DNA from: Bacteroidota bacterium
GTDB taxonomy: Bacteria > Bacteroidota > Bacteroidia > Chitinophagales > Chitinophagaceae
Assembly: GCA_947453145.1 (NCBI GenBank)
Contig: CANGFA010000014.1
Location: forward strand, 1 to 63,612
Length of the DNA stretch: 63,612 bases
Direction: 5' to 3'
The notes beneath the pieces are model-generated. The model did not search any database. It was given only the letters and a program-made list of their open reading frames with translations, and was not told where the DNA came from. Positions 1 to 8,859 of the stretch are shown here, piece after piece (position 1 is the stretch's first letter; every line of letters begins with the position of its first letter). Position numbers and translations under genes: made by a program.

Positions 1-120
1 AAAGGGAAAAGCAACAAAAATGAAATAATTTTTACCATTTAGTTTTATAATTTTCTAGTCATTTAAAAATAATGATTTTCTTTTTTAAATTAGTAAAATT
101 GATATTTAGTGACTTATAAA

Positions 121-169
121 CTGCGTGAGGAAAACACCCCCTGAATTCGACTGAAATCGGTCGTTTTCC
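121..169. repeat. Dispersed intergenic repeat, copy A
   Basis: The core GTGAGGAAAACACCCCCTGA is shared, with changes, with copies at about 2371-2393 and 4297-4322. This copy is also flanked by a GGAAAAC / GTTTTCC inverted pair (128-134 and 163-169), so it could fold. It lies about 50 bp upstream of the M23 peptidase start. It may be a regulator-binding site or a degenerate mobile repeat; the sequence alone does not decide. Confidence 0.4.
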
Positions 170-218
170 GTTTTATCAAAACATAACCCATTATAAATCA
201 ACGCCTTCATTTTCACAA

Positions 219-1178
219 ATGAAAAACATATTTATGCTTATTTCCTTTTTATCAATATTCAATTCCGGTTTCTCTCAAATAGAAAAAGACAACTATAAAA
301 ATATTTCAACAAAATTTGTTTCCTTTTTTAATGAAGGCAAAAATGACAGTATTGTAGCCATGTTTTCTGTAGAAATGAATGCTGCATTGCCTATTGAAAA
401 ATTTTCACAAGTAAGTACAGGGTTGAAATTGCAACTAGGATCTATTAAAAAAATAAGATTTGTTAGATTACAAAGTGCGTCAGCATTATACGAAACTACT
501 TTTGACAACGCAGTTTTAGGAATGACAATAACATTAAACTCAAAGAATGAAATTGCAGGTTTATTATTTAAACCTTATACCGAAGCTAAAGAAATTATAA
601 GGAATACTACCAAAATGAAATTGCCGTTTAAAGGTGAGTGGACAGTTACATGGGGTGGAGATACAAAGGAGCAAAACTATCATGTAGAAAGTGTTGCTCA
701 AAAAAATGCTTTTGATATTTTAATCAAAGATGAGCAAGGTGCTACCCACAAAGGTTCAGGGGAGTCTAATGAAGACTATTATGCTTTTGGTAAGGAATTA
801 TATGCACCATGTGATGGCGAAGTAGTTTTGGTTGTAGATGGCGTAAAAGATAATATTCCAGGAGTGCTAAATCCTATTTATATACCTGGGAATACTGTTG
901 TCATAAAAACAGGTGCTGGTGAATATGCTTTCTTTGCGCATTTTAAACAACATTCCATTGTTGTGAAGGAGGGACAGAAAGTTAGCGCAGGAACCTTGTT
1001 AGGTTTGTGTGGGAATTCAGGAAATTCTTCAGAACCACATTTACATTTTCATTTGCAAAATGTAGAGGATATGACAAAAGCGACTGGAGCTAAATGTTAT
1101 TTTGAACAAGTAAAAGTAAATGGAATATTAAGAACCGATTATTCTCCTGTGAAAGGTGAAAAGATAGAGAATAATTAG
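219..1178 (+). CDS. Secreted M23-family metallopeptidase (DUF3887-like N-terminus)
   Basis: A probable cell-wall or peptide endopeptidase exported to the periplasm. Residues 1-20 form a typical Sec signal peptide ending in SGFSQ. Residues 22-125 resemble the small NTF2-like DUF3887 domain that often precedes this peptidase type. The C-terminal half is a lysostaphin-like M23 domain: NYHV (His155), NAFD (Asp166) and HLHFH (His274/276/278) supply the likely zinc ligands. The APCDGEVV and GNTVVIKTG strands are characteristic of the fold. The first ligand is in NYHV rather than the classical HxxxD arrangement, which I recall as usual for the DUF3887-linked subgroup. It is monocistronic and convergent with the next gene. 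The substrate is unknown. Confidence 0.85.
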   Translation: MKNIFMLISFLSIFNSGFSQIEKDNYKNISTKFVSFFNEGKNDSIVAMFSVEMNAALPIEKFSQVSTGLKLQLGSIKKIRFVRLQSASALYETTFDNAVLGMTITLNSKNEIAGLLFKPYTEAKEIIRNTTKMKLPFKGEWTVTWGGDTKEQNYHVESVAQKNAFDILIKDEQGATHKGSGESNEDYYAFGKELYAPCDGEVVLVVDGVKDNIPGVLNPIYIPGNTVVIKTGAGEYAFFAHFKQHSIVVKEGQKVSAGTLLGLCGNSGNSSEPHLHFHLQNVEDMTKATGAKCYFEQVKVNGILRTDYSPVKGEKIENN

Positions 1179-1204
1179 TGCGTATCTAATCGGCTCATTT
1201 TATT

Positions 1205-2230
1205 TTACTTTTTATCGGCAATAAATTGATTGCTATCCACGTCTTTTAAAAAACGAATAAGATTGGTGAAATAATTTTGCTGATCGTCATACATGCTCAT
1301 ATGGCTACCATTAGGGCACAGGTAAGTTCTGCTATTGGGTATTAATTTTCCTTCTCTTTTCATGTCATCGGGTCCCATTTCATCATTCATACCACCAATA
1401 ACGAGGGTAGGTACTTTTATATTAGGAAGCCTATCCCACATTTCCCAATTTTTAAAGTTACCAGTTACATGAAACTCATCTACACCCTGCATCTGAATAT
1501 ATACAGACATGTTGGCTTTTTTAAATGCTCTCATTAATGGTTCAGGCCATTTATCAACTGGCAATTGACAAATTACTTTGGTGTATAATTTATCCATTAA
1601 TAAGTTCTGAAATTCTGGTGTGTTGTAAGCCTTTGCCTTATCTAGTGAGTCATATTTTTTTAAGTCTTCTGCAACTAAATATTTTTCTTTTAATTTTTGA
1701 GTATACGCAGTATAGCTTTGAATCCCTGCAGTCATATTAGACAATACAGCCCCCTTAACATGCTCCTGGTATTTATCTAAATATTCCATCGCAAGCATAC
1801 TGCCCCAAGAATGTCCTAATATATAAAAGTTTTCGAGTCCCAAACCTTTTCTAACCTGTTCAACTTCTTCTACAAAACGTGGAATATTATAAAGAGAAGT
1901 GTCGGTTGGAATATCTGAATATCCACAACCTAACTGATCATAATAATAAATTTCGATTCCTTCTTTGGGTAAAAAATCTTCAAAACATTCCATATAATCA
2001 TGGGTAAAGCCTGGCCCACCATGTAATAGCAATACTTTAATTTTCCCATCCCCAATTTTTTTAGTCCAAACATTGTATTTACCATCTACTTGAATCAGTT
2101 TGGCTCCACCCGTTTTAATTTCATTATTTTGGGCTGATAAATTATTTGATTTATCAATTTTATTGGCATTTTGGTTTGTACAAGCAATCAATGATGCCAT
2201 TACAAGAAAACATAATAATAGTTTTTTCAT
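1205..2230 (-). CDS. Proline iminopeptidase-like alpha/beta hydrolase lipoprotein
   Basis: An exported serine hydrolase of the S33 (prolyl aminopeptidase) type. A lipobox (SLIAC, Cys17) predicts membrane anchoring. HGGPG (70-74) is the oxyanion-loop signature of S33 peptidases. GHSWGS (139-144) holds the nucleophile Ser141; Asp283 or Asp288 in GGMNDEMGPDD and His310 in NGSHMS are likely to complete the triad. At 341 residues it matches family length. Members remove N-terminal proline or hydrolyse amides and esters; the exact substrate cannot be read from the sequence. Its leader peptide closely resembles those of the lipoproteins at 3582-4103 and 14148-14636. Confidence 0.85.
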   Translation of the reverse strand: MKKLLLCFLVMASLIACTNQNANKIDKSNNLSAQNNEIKTGGAKLIQVDGKYNVWTKKIGDGKIKVLLLHGGPGFTHDYMECFEDFLPKEGIEIYYYDQLGCGYSDIPTDTSLYNIPRFVEEVEQVRKGLGLENFYILGHSWGSMLAMEYLDKYQEHVKGAVLSNMTAGIQSYTAYTQKLKEKYLVAEDLKKYDSLDKAKAYNTPEFQNLLMDKLYTKVICQLPVDKWPEPLMRAFKKANMSVYIQMQGVDEFHVTGNFKNWEMWDRLPNIKVPTLVIGGMNDEMGPDDMKREGKLIPNSRTYLCPNGSHMSMYDDQQNYFTNLIRFLKDVDSNQFIADKK

Positions 2231-2370
2231 ACGCGTTGTGTTAGCATTACAATAGGAGTGGGTTATTTACTAATAAAAGGTAGGTAATATATTTTAAAAA
2301 TTAATAAATCCCACCTAAATAATCTATTATTTTATTGTAAACATGATTTGAATTTCATGATACCTACTCT

Positions 2371-2393
2371 GTGAGGAAAATACCCCTTCAAAT
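2371..2393. repeat. Dispersed intergenic repeat, copy B
   Basis: GTGAGGAAAATACCCCTTCA matches copy A (121-169) at nearly all core positions. It lies about 140 bp upstream of the S33-like hydrolase start, in an otherwise featureless intergenic stretch from 2231 to 2450. Confidence 0.4.
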
Positions 2394-2450
2394 AGTTTAT
2401 ATCTAGGGTCCTTTGTTGTTTTTGTGTGAGGTTTATAAAATTTAAGCTAT

Positions 2451-3314
2451 TTATTTTTCTATAAAGGCTAGAATCTTGTTTATTAATGATACTCTTTTAT
2501 TTGTAAATGAATGGTCAGTCTGCCATACTGAGTAGTCAAAATAAGGTTTATTAAATTCTTTAATTTTTTCTGCTAATTGACTATTTTTTTAATGCTCGTC
2601 AATCATTACAATTTGTTTATCAGCTAATATTTTTGTGTCATTTAACAAATTGAAATAAGTTTGATCTTGTAAAACAGGAGTATATAAATCTTTAAGGGAC
2701 GTATTTAAAACAAAATACTTTCCAGCGATATTTGGGTCTTTGGCTAATCGGAGCATTTCTTTTTCATTTGAAACATTTTTAAAATCCTTAGCAATATCCC
2801 AAGTTGATAATACAAACCCTTTTTTGATACTAGGTAACACTTGTAGCGCTTTGAGGCAAACCCATCCACCCATACTATGTCCAAAGAGGACAATGTTTGA
2901 GGTGTCAATTTTTAAAGAGTCCTGATACTTATTGCAAAATGAAACAACATTGACTACATCTTCCACGCAGTTCTTGAAACTAAATTTTCCTTGACTTCCC
3001 CATGAACCACGATAATCAAAATAAATAACATTCCATCCTCGACTTCTTACAACCTGTGCAATGTCCAGATTGCGTTCATTCCCTGGATAACCATGTAAAA
3101 GCAATAATGTAGGGTGTTTTTGTGAACCATTTGCATTATAAATTAGACCTGCAATTTGAGAATTTCCTGAAGGTATAAAAAGCTCAGTCGAACTTGCAGG
3201 TGAATTTATATCCCATTTTAAATCCCTTAAAATAATACTTTCAGATTGTGTAAAAGCATTAGTTGAAACAAAGAGAAGGACAGTGAGAAGAAACTTCGCT
3301 GAAAAGTTAATCAT
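2451..3314 (-). pseudogene. Secreted alpha/beta hydrolase split by an in-frame TAA
   Basis: The gene starts with a signal peptide (about residues 1-22) and encodes a dienelactone-hydrolase-like fold. HGYPG (74-78) and GHSMGG (145-150, nucleophile Ser147) are clear, and MIDEH at 237-241 probably carries the acid residue. A TAA codon at 2589-2591 ends the uninterrupted frame at 241 residues. The same frame continues downstream for 45 codons to a TAA at 2451-2453, and that stretch reads as a proper hydrolase C-terminus. It includes DYSVWQTDHSFTNKRV, whose His (about residue 268) is the expected catalytic histidine. The 241-residue product therefore lacks its triad histidine. A nonsense mutation, a sequencing error, or readthrough could explain this; mutation or error is likeliest. 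Confidence 0.8.
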
Positions 3315-3530
3315 GTTGATTGTTTTATTTTTTTTTGTTTAAATTTAATTTTAATTTAATTAATAATTACGTTATACCCTTAAAGTAAATGATACAGATA
3401 ATAGTATGACAATCTAGATTCCGCTGTGTCATAATAATACCCTCTTAATTTGGCTAAAATTGGATATTTCTTTGTTAGGAAATTTAAAGAGCATGCGCGA
3501 ACCCTAAATTATGCAATGCGGGTGAAGAAT

Positions 3531-3562
3531 AAAAAAGGCTCCTAGCAATAGGAGCCTTTTTT
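3531..3562 (-). terminator. Intrinsic terminator, perfect 14-bp stem
   Basis: A perfect inverted repeat (AAAAAAGGCTCCTA, loop GCAA, TAGGAGCCTTTTTT) lies 20 bp beyond the stop of the lipoprotein gene at 3582-4103. It carries a T-run on either strand, so it could act in both directions, but only the minus-strand gene reads into it. Confidence 0.9.
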
Positions 3563-3581
3563 ATTCTATGTGCTAGAAATT

Positions 3582-4103
3582 TTATTCTCCAGCAGTCATT
3601 ATTCTTTCAGTAACAAACATTCTTTGAATTTTTCCATTTACAAGATTCACATCAAAGTATTGGTTGTATTTTACTTCTTTGCCATCAATTGTATGAGTCA
3701 CTTGTGCTCCTGTAGTAACCCATTCGTTTAATTTACCGCTTTTGTCCGTGTAACTATTTGCTGCAGAAAAATTTATTTTAAATTTTGGATTATTACTTGC
3801 AAACCAAGTTGATAAACTTTTAATACTACTGTCAGCAGATGTTATTACCATCCCTGCAGGGGTATAAATTTTTAAATTTTCAGTTGCTTCTAAACTACGA
3901 ATAGTAGCTGTGTCTCTATCATTGTGAGCCTTAAAAAATTTTTCAACTATTTCAACATTAGCAGGATTTCCTCCATACAAGTCTGTTCTCCCTTCACCTC
4001 CGGACATATCAAAACCAATAGGTTGTTTTTCGGATTTAGCGCTTTGTGTTGAACAAGCAAATAATGATGTAGAAACAATAATACTAAGTAATAATTTTTT
4101 CAT
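3582..4103 (-). CDS. NTF2-like (SnoaL-type) lipoprotein
   Basis: A 173-residue exported protein with a lipobox (SLFAC, Cys17) followed by a single NTF2/SnoaL-like cone domain. VEKFFKAHNDRDTATIRSL forms the typical first helix and hinge, and NQYFDVNLVNGKIQRMFVTE the last two strands. Such proteins bind small ligands or act as uncharacterised hydrolase or isomerase folds; no catalytic residues can be assigned. It has a clear paralogue at 14148-14636. A perfect intrinsic terminator follows the stop codon, so it is probably monocistronic. Confidence 0.75.
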   Translation of the reverse strand: MKKLLLSIIVSTSLFACSTQSAKSEKQPIGFDMSGGEGRTDLYGGNPANVEIVEKFFKAHNDRDTATIRSLEATENLKIYTPAGMVITSADSSIKSLSTWFASNNPKFKINFSAANSYTDKSGKLNEWVTTGAQVTHTIDGKEVKYNQYFDVNLVNGKIQRMFVTERIMTAGE

Positions 4104-4296
4104 AAGTGTGATTTTAATGAATTATAAATTTACTAAATATGTGGTAATAAATAATAAAATAATTTTCTTATTACTCAATTTGCCTTCATGCAATTCAGAG
4201 TGATGTATAGTTTTAAGGGAAGTGAAAATCGCCAATTTTCTTAAAGTAACTTTACCCAAAATTGGATAAAACATTTGTGTTTTCTAACAACACCCC

Positions 4297-4322
4297 TGCG
4301 AGCCGAAAAAACCCCCTGAAAT
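4297..4322. repeat. Dispersed intergenic repeat, copy C
   Basis: CCGAAAAAACCCCCTGAAAT corresponds to the core of copies A and B. As in copy A, the flanks carry a paired CGAAA / TTTCG (4304-4308 and about 4340-4344), though with different bases. It lies between the SDR gene and the upstream region of the NTF2-like lipoprotein gene. Confidence 0.35.
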
Positions 4323-4344
4323 TGGTCAAATCGATTGATTTCGT

Positions 4345-5178
4345 TTACAATGCCAACGATCCATAAAAATAGGCAGCTGTGACTCCTCCATCCATAAGGA
4401 AGTCACTACCTGTAATGAATGCACCATCATCACTCATTAATAATGCAGCAACGGAGCCCACTTCATCAGGCGTGCCAGCTCTTCCGGCAGCTGAAGCCGA
4501 AATCATTTTTCTATAACTTTCTCCTCTTGGTCCGTTTAATTCATCATGAGCCAGTGGTGTTATTATAATTCCAGGACTAATTGCATTAATTCTTGCACCT
4601 CTTTTTCCCCAACGAACAGCTTCAGCTCTCACACGTAAAGAATTCCCTCTTTTTGAAAGTTGATAAGCGTGTAAAGAATCTTTTACATTGTTTACATTAA
4701 CCAATGGAAGCGATAATAGTTCCTCCACTGCAGTAGTTGCCAATGCTTTATCTTCTTCTATTGTAAGTGCTGGTAGTCTATGACCAGATTGTGATGAAAT
4801 TACTACACCAGCACCTCCTTGTTCAATAACATTACCAAATGCTTCTAATACTAAAGCAGTTCCATATAAATCAACTTTTAAAATAGTCTCAGGGGATGCT
4901 TGAGAGGGAGAAACACCTGCTGCATGTATTAATCCAACAACTTTTCCAATGCTTACAGCTTTTGCAACTAATGCATCTATAGATTCTCTAGAAGCTACAT
5001 CTACAACTGTCGTACTTACTTCAAAACCAGCATCAGTTAATGTTTTGGCAGCAACTTCTGAATTTTCAATTTTAATATCAGAAATTAATATATGCTTTCC
5101 AGCAGATACTCTTCTGGCAATTGCTTGACCAATAGACCCTGCACCAATCAATACAATTACTTTAACTTCTTTTGACAT
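4345..5178 (-). CDS. Short-chain dehydrogenase/reductase (classical SDR)
   Basis: A cytoplasmic NAD(P)-dependent oxidoreductase of 277 residues. GAGSIGQ (12-18) is the nucleotide-binding glycine motif, and HAAGVS (85-90) corresponds to the NNAG strand. Ser129 or Ser131 in ISSQSG and YQLSK (Tyr172, Lys176) form the catalytic set. The C-terminal NAISPGIIITPL and DFLMDGG are standard SDR landmarks. The substrate is unknown. The small secreted DUF4440-type gene lies immediately upstream (14 bp), so the two may be co-transcribed. Confidence 0.85.
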   Translation of the reverse strand: MSKEVKVIVLIGAGSIGQAIARRVSAGKHILISDIKIENSEVAAKTLTDAGFEVSTTVVDVASRESIDALVAKAVSIGKVVGLIHAAGVSPSQASPETILKVDLYGTALVLEAFGNVIEQGGAGVVISSQSGHRLPALTIEEDKALATTAVEELLSLPLVNVNNVKDSLHAYQLSKRGNSLRVRAEAVRWGKRGARINAISPGIIITPLAHDELNGPRGESYRKMISASAAGRAGTPDEVGSVAALLMSDDGAFITGSDFLMDGGVTAAYFYGSLAL

Positions 5179-5192
5179 GTATAATTTTATAT

Positions 5193-5621
5193 TTAATTAG
5201 GGATAACGCTAGCTTTTAATGCAAGCAATTTCCAGCCATCTTTTGTTTTAATATAAGTCTCGATATATGATAAGTGTCTGATCATATTATTTCCACCAGC
5301 AGTAATGTTAAAAATACCTTTTCCCGCTACTATAGCTGTATTGTTTAAGATTGTTGTTTTACTTTCTTCTATTTCAATACTATTATGGGTCATTGTCCCA
5401 CTTTTAAAAGTAGCTAAGTATTGTAATTTTGAAAGTGTTTCTCCTTTACTATTAACAACGATCAATTGCTCGTGTAATAAATTATCAATTGAGTCAATAT
5501 TATTTTTTACCTCCCAGTTAAATAAACTTTTAGATAATTGGTTTACTTCGCTTTCAATTTTTGATTGCGCAAAAATTGGACTTAATGCAAAAAGCAATAT
5601 AATGGAAAAAGTAAGCTTCAT
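5193..5621 (-). CDS. Secreted DUF4440 / NTF2-like protein
   Basis: A 142-residue protein with a signal peptide ending at about residue 19 (SPIFAQ). The mature part has the DUF4440 NTF2-like pattern: an amphipathic N-terminal helix, LLHEQLIVVNSKGE, then IEESKTTILNNTAIVAGKG and a final WKLLALKAS strand. Members are common in Bacteroidota and mostly uncharacterised. The gene lies 14 bp upstream of the SDR gene on the same strand, which suggests co-transcription. Confidence 0.75.
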   Translation of the reverse strand: MKLTFSIILLFALSPIFAQSKIESEVNQLSKSLFNWEVKNNIDSIDNLLHEQLIVVNSKGETLSKLQYLATFKSGTMTHNSIEIEESKTTILNNTAIVAGKGIFNITAGGNNMIRHLSYIETYIKTKDGWKLLALKASVIPN

Positions 5622-5662
5622 TTTTTTTAAGTTGTTTTTTCAAAGTTAATCCATTCTTTCAA

Positions 5663-6097
5663 TCATCCTACCATTGTCCAGCTTCCTTCTTCCAACTCGC
5701 CTTCTAACTCCCCAAGGTCCCAACCGCAATAGCCAATAAAAAGTTGAATTTCTTGTTCATTGATACCCTTGGTATTGATGGCCTCTATCACTTGTTCCAT
5801 ATTGCCCCCCAAATAAAAACTATTATTTACCTTTTCACCTCCTTCAATGAGATCAGGTCGCATATGTAATACAAACAAGTGATCTCTATCAACAGGGCCA
5901 CCATCCATAATTGGAAATGGTTTAGCGTGATTGAATTCAATGAGTTCATGCAGTGACTTTCCAAATGATTTATTGGTTACAAACCCAATACTTCCTTCTT
6001 CATTGTGCTTGACGATGAAAATATTTGTATGCTCGAAGAAACTGCCAATTAATGCGGCAGTGCTTTTAATTTTAACTCCTGCTTTTAGATCACTCAT
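5663..6097 (-). CDS. YqgE/AlgH-family protein, short form
   Basis: A 144-residue UPF0301 (YqgE/AlgH) protein. FIVKHNEEGSIGFVTNK and MDGGPVDRDHLFVLH in the N-terminal half, and FIGYCGWDLGELEGELEEG near the end, are the family's conserved blocks. The protein stops just after GSW, whereas most family members continue for roughly 40 more residues. No convincing family sequence follows in frame, so this looks like a genuinely short variant or an old truncation. The family's molecular function is unknown. The stop is 41 bp upstream of the DUF4440-type gene, and the NAD(P)-binding gene ends 3 bp before its start, so the three probably form one transcript. Confidence 0.8.
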   Translation of the reverse strand: MSDLKAGVKIKSTAALIGSFFEHTNIFIVKHNEEGSIGFVTNKSFGKSLHELIEFNHAKPFPIMDGGPVDRDHLFVLHMRPDLIEGGEKVNNSFYLGGNMEQVIEAINTKGINEQEIQLFIGYCGWDLGELEGELEEGSWTMVG

Positions 6098-6100
6098 ATT

Positions 6101-6733
6101 CTATTTTTCAGAAATGCCAATATACTTTTTTAATGCTGTTTGGTTTTCTGTTTGTTTTATTAAAAAGTCCGCTACGTCTGCTCTATTAATTCCGCCTATT
6201 TTAATTCCTTTAAATAATTTGTCCTCGACGCGGTATTTTTCTGTCAATTCCTTGTCTAATAGCCTTCCTGGCCTAACTACTGTCCAATTTAAATTTGATT
6301 CAGTAATAATTTCTTCCATTTTAGTTTTGTCATCATATACCTCATTTAACATGTATTTTAAAAACAATTTTACTAACCATGGAACATAATTTTTACTTTC
6401 TCCAGCTCCAAATCCGGTAACAAAAATAAATGGAACATCAATTTTGTTCTCCCTTTGTATTTCCACAATTAATTTTGCAAAATCTGAAAAAAGTGTTGTG
6501 GCTTTCATATTCTTACTAGTCCCTAATGTTACTATAATAGCTTCGGTATTTTGGATTGATTTTAATAGGTCATCCTTATGAGTTGCATCCCCAAGTATCA
6601 TTTTTAAGGATTTATTTTCTTCTATTTTAATCTCAGATCTAGATAGGGTAGTAATCTCGTGGTTTCTATTTAATCCTCTTTTAACTGTTTCTAGTCCTAT
6701 TCCACTAGAGGCTCCAATTATTGTTATTTTCAT
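6101..6733 (-). CDS. NAD(P)H-binding atypical SDR (NmrA/BVR-B-like)
   Basis: A cytoplasmic 210-residue protein with an extended-type Rossmann start, GASSGIGLETV (7-17). Further landmarks are ILGDATHKDDL, IVTLGTS and WTVVRPGRLLD. It has no classical YxxxK, so it belongs with NAD(P)H-binding proteins such as the biliverdin-reductase-B/flavin-reductase group or NmrA-like sensors. A reductase or sensor role is inference. It leads a compact minus-strand cluster with the YqgE-like gene. Confidence 0.8.
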   Translation of the reverse strand: MKITIIGASSGIGLETVKRGLNRNHEITTLSRSEIKIEENKSLKMILGDATHKDDLLKSIQNTEAIIVTLGTSKNMKATTLFSDFAKLIVEIQRENKIDVPFIFVTGFGAGESKNYVPWLVKLFLKYMLNEVYDDKTKMEEIITESNLNWTVVRPGRLLDKELTEKYRVEDKLFKGIKIGGINRADVADFLIKQTENQTALKKYIGISEK

Positions 6734-6841
6734 TTTGCTTCTTGATTTTAATGATTTTATTACAGTTGATTAACACGTTACAAAAGGGTAACCAAATCAA
6801 AATATAAAGTAATAGATGTAAATTACATTAAATTTCAATTT

Positions 6842-7108
6842 ATGAATAGAGTACAAGTAATTTTAACTTTAGATATGGAAAATTTACCAAGTAATTTTTC
6901 TGAAATATTAAAACAGGAGCAAGAAGTAGTTGCAAAATGGAAAGAGCAAGGAATTTTGGAGCATTTGTTTTTAAGAGAAGCGAAAAATGGAGCGGTATTA
7001 ATTTTTAAAGAGGTGGATGAACAGCAGGCTAAAGAATTGATGCAAACGCTTCATTTTTACCAATTAAAAAAAAGTGTTGAATATTTTAATTTGATACAGC
7101 AGTTTTGA
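6842..7108 (+). CDS. Small muconolactone-isomerase-like (ferredoxin-fold) protein
   Basis: An 88-residue cytoplasmic protein. The pattern is beta strand (QVILTLDME), long helix rich in Glu/Lys (residues 18-35), strand (EHLFLREAKNGAVLIFK), helix (QQAKELMQTL) and strand. This is the dimeric alpha-beta barrel layout of muconolactone delta-isomerase and related small proteins. No aromatic-catabolism genes are nearby, so an isomerase role is not supported. It is monocistronic. Confidence 0.6.
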   Translation: MNRVQVILTLDMENLPSNFSEILKQEQEVVAKWKEQGILEHLFLREAKNGAVLIFKEVDEQQAKELMQTLHFYQLKKSVEYFNLIQQF

Positions 7109-7355
7109 TTTTACTAAACCTTTTAAAAAAAATTTCATTACACCATTATTCACCTACTCGGTCCTAAAGTTCATTTTTAGTGTACGTTAAACAGGTATTG
7201 AATATTATATTATTGTTTTTTTAACTATCTCTAAAAAACTAAGAATCCACTGCTATTTTATTATCAAAACGCCTAACTTAGTTGGTAAATTAATTAAAAC
7301 ATAGAATAAAGTCTAATCCATCTCCCTTTAAATTTAATTTATCCCCCCATTCATT

Positions 7356-8720
7356 ATGATAAAAAATACAATCAAAATAACAGTAATAGGTTTATTATTA
7401 TTTGCCTTTAACAATTTTGTAAATGCACAACAAGTTCAAACACTTGCAGGTAATAAGGGAGTCAGATTTGGGGTGGATGCTTTATCAGTAAGACTTGGTA
7501 CCATTAGGTCCACCGCCATAGATGCCGCAGGAAATATTTATTATTCCGACGACTATTGGATTATGAAAAAAGATGCAGTAACTGGCATTGTGACTAAGAT
7601 TGCGGGAACAGGTATCTCCGAGTCAAATAAGGGGCAAATAGCGGCAACAGGAAGTTGCGCAACCTGTGTGGGTATATATTCAACCGCCTTTTTGAGTATT
7701 GATCAAAAAAACAATCTATTATATTTAACGTCCAATGATATAAATCTTATAAAGCTTGACCTTAATACCAATTTAATTTATTCAGCAGCAGGTGGAGCAA
7801 TTCAGTAAAGTGGTGGAAATGGAGATGGGGGATTAGCAATAAACGCTGCCATTCCAGGGACGCAGAAAATTCAAACAGATTCAAGTGGTAATATCTATTT
7901 TGGACAGAATTTTTTGGATTTTAGAATTCGAAAAATAAATAAAGCTACTGGAATTATTACTACCGTATTAGGAGGTAATTCTAATACGCCTAGCTTGGAT
8001 GGTACATTGGCTATCAATGCAACGATTACAAACAACATTTTTACTGTTGATCGTGCAGGTAATGTATTTTATTTTGATAATAATAAAATTAGAAAAGTAG
8101 ATAATCAAACGGGCATTATTTCAACCATTGCTGGTAAGAGTTTGCCTGGTAAAGGTGGCGATGGTGGACTTGCGATAGATGCATCAATAGCATATCCTAG
8201 TTTGATACATGTTGACAATCAAAATAATATTTATTTGTATGGGGATAATTCACTGAGAAAAATCAATGGATCAGATGCTAAAATTAACACCATTGCAGGA
8301 ACGGGCATCAATGGAGAGGAGGCTACCGGAGACGGGGGGCTAGCAACTTTAGCGAAATTCAATCGACCAGTATCCATTAATACGGATAATGCTAATAATA
8401 TTTACATTGTCGACGAAGCTGATTTTTCGATACGAAAAATTGACGCTACTACTAATATTATTACTAGGGTTATTGGTGCGCCTACTTTTGCTGGAGATGG
8501 TGGGGTAGGGAAAAATGCTACTTTAAATGAGCCCGGAGCAATAGCGATGGATAAATCTGGTAATATATACATTGCAGATGTTTTAAACCACAGAGTAAGA
8601 AAGCAAAATAAAGCTACAGGTGTTATTACAACAGTTGCAGGAAATGGCACATTACTTAATAGGAGTTCTTTGCACGGCAACGGTTGTGGTAACCTCAAAG
8701 TCAACTGCTACAAATACTAA
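7356..8720 (+). pseudogene. Secreted NHL-repeat protein, interrupted by TAA and with an eroded C-terminus
   Basis: A signal peptide (1-25, ending NFVNAQ) leads into NHL beta-propeller repeats. At least seven repeat endings of the I(T/S)T(V/I)AG type are visible, such as VTKIAGTG, ISTIAGKS and ITTVAGNG, with GDGG and GNIY(I/Y) blocks between them. A TAA at 7806-7808 interrupts the frame, but the same frame continues directly (SGGNGDGGLAINAAIP) to 8720, so the two halves were one gene. The end is also odd. After the last repeat the protein runs into 23 non-repeat residues, while the +1 frame reads through to a TAA at 8749-8751 with a plausible Thr/Lys-rich terminus (KTTTFKLAAK). A frameshift near 8650-8675 is likely. 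The original role, probably extracellular binding, is unknown. Confidence 0.8.
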
Positions 8721-8859
8721 AACAACAACATTTAAATTAGCTGCTAAGTAATATGCTAAAGTGTAAGGAAAACAACGCTTAAAAAATCGGGTGATTTAGG
8801 TTTTGTCAAAAATCATTAACAATTAAGTATAATTGTTAATTTTAAACCCTGTCCAAAAG

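Noticed and set aside
7914..8720. Separate NHL-repeat gene starting at 7914
   Set aside because: It is in the same frame as the upstream signal-peptide half and the 35 codons between the TAA and 7914 also encode NHL repeat sequence, so it is the second part of one broken gene.
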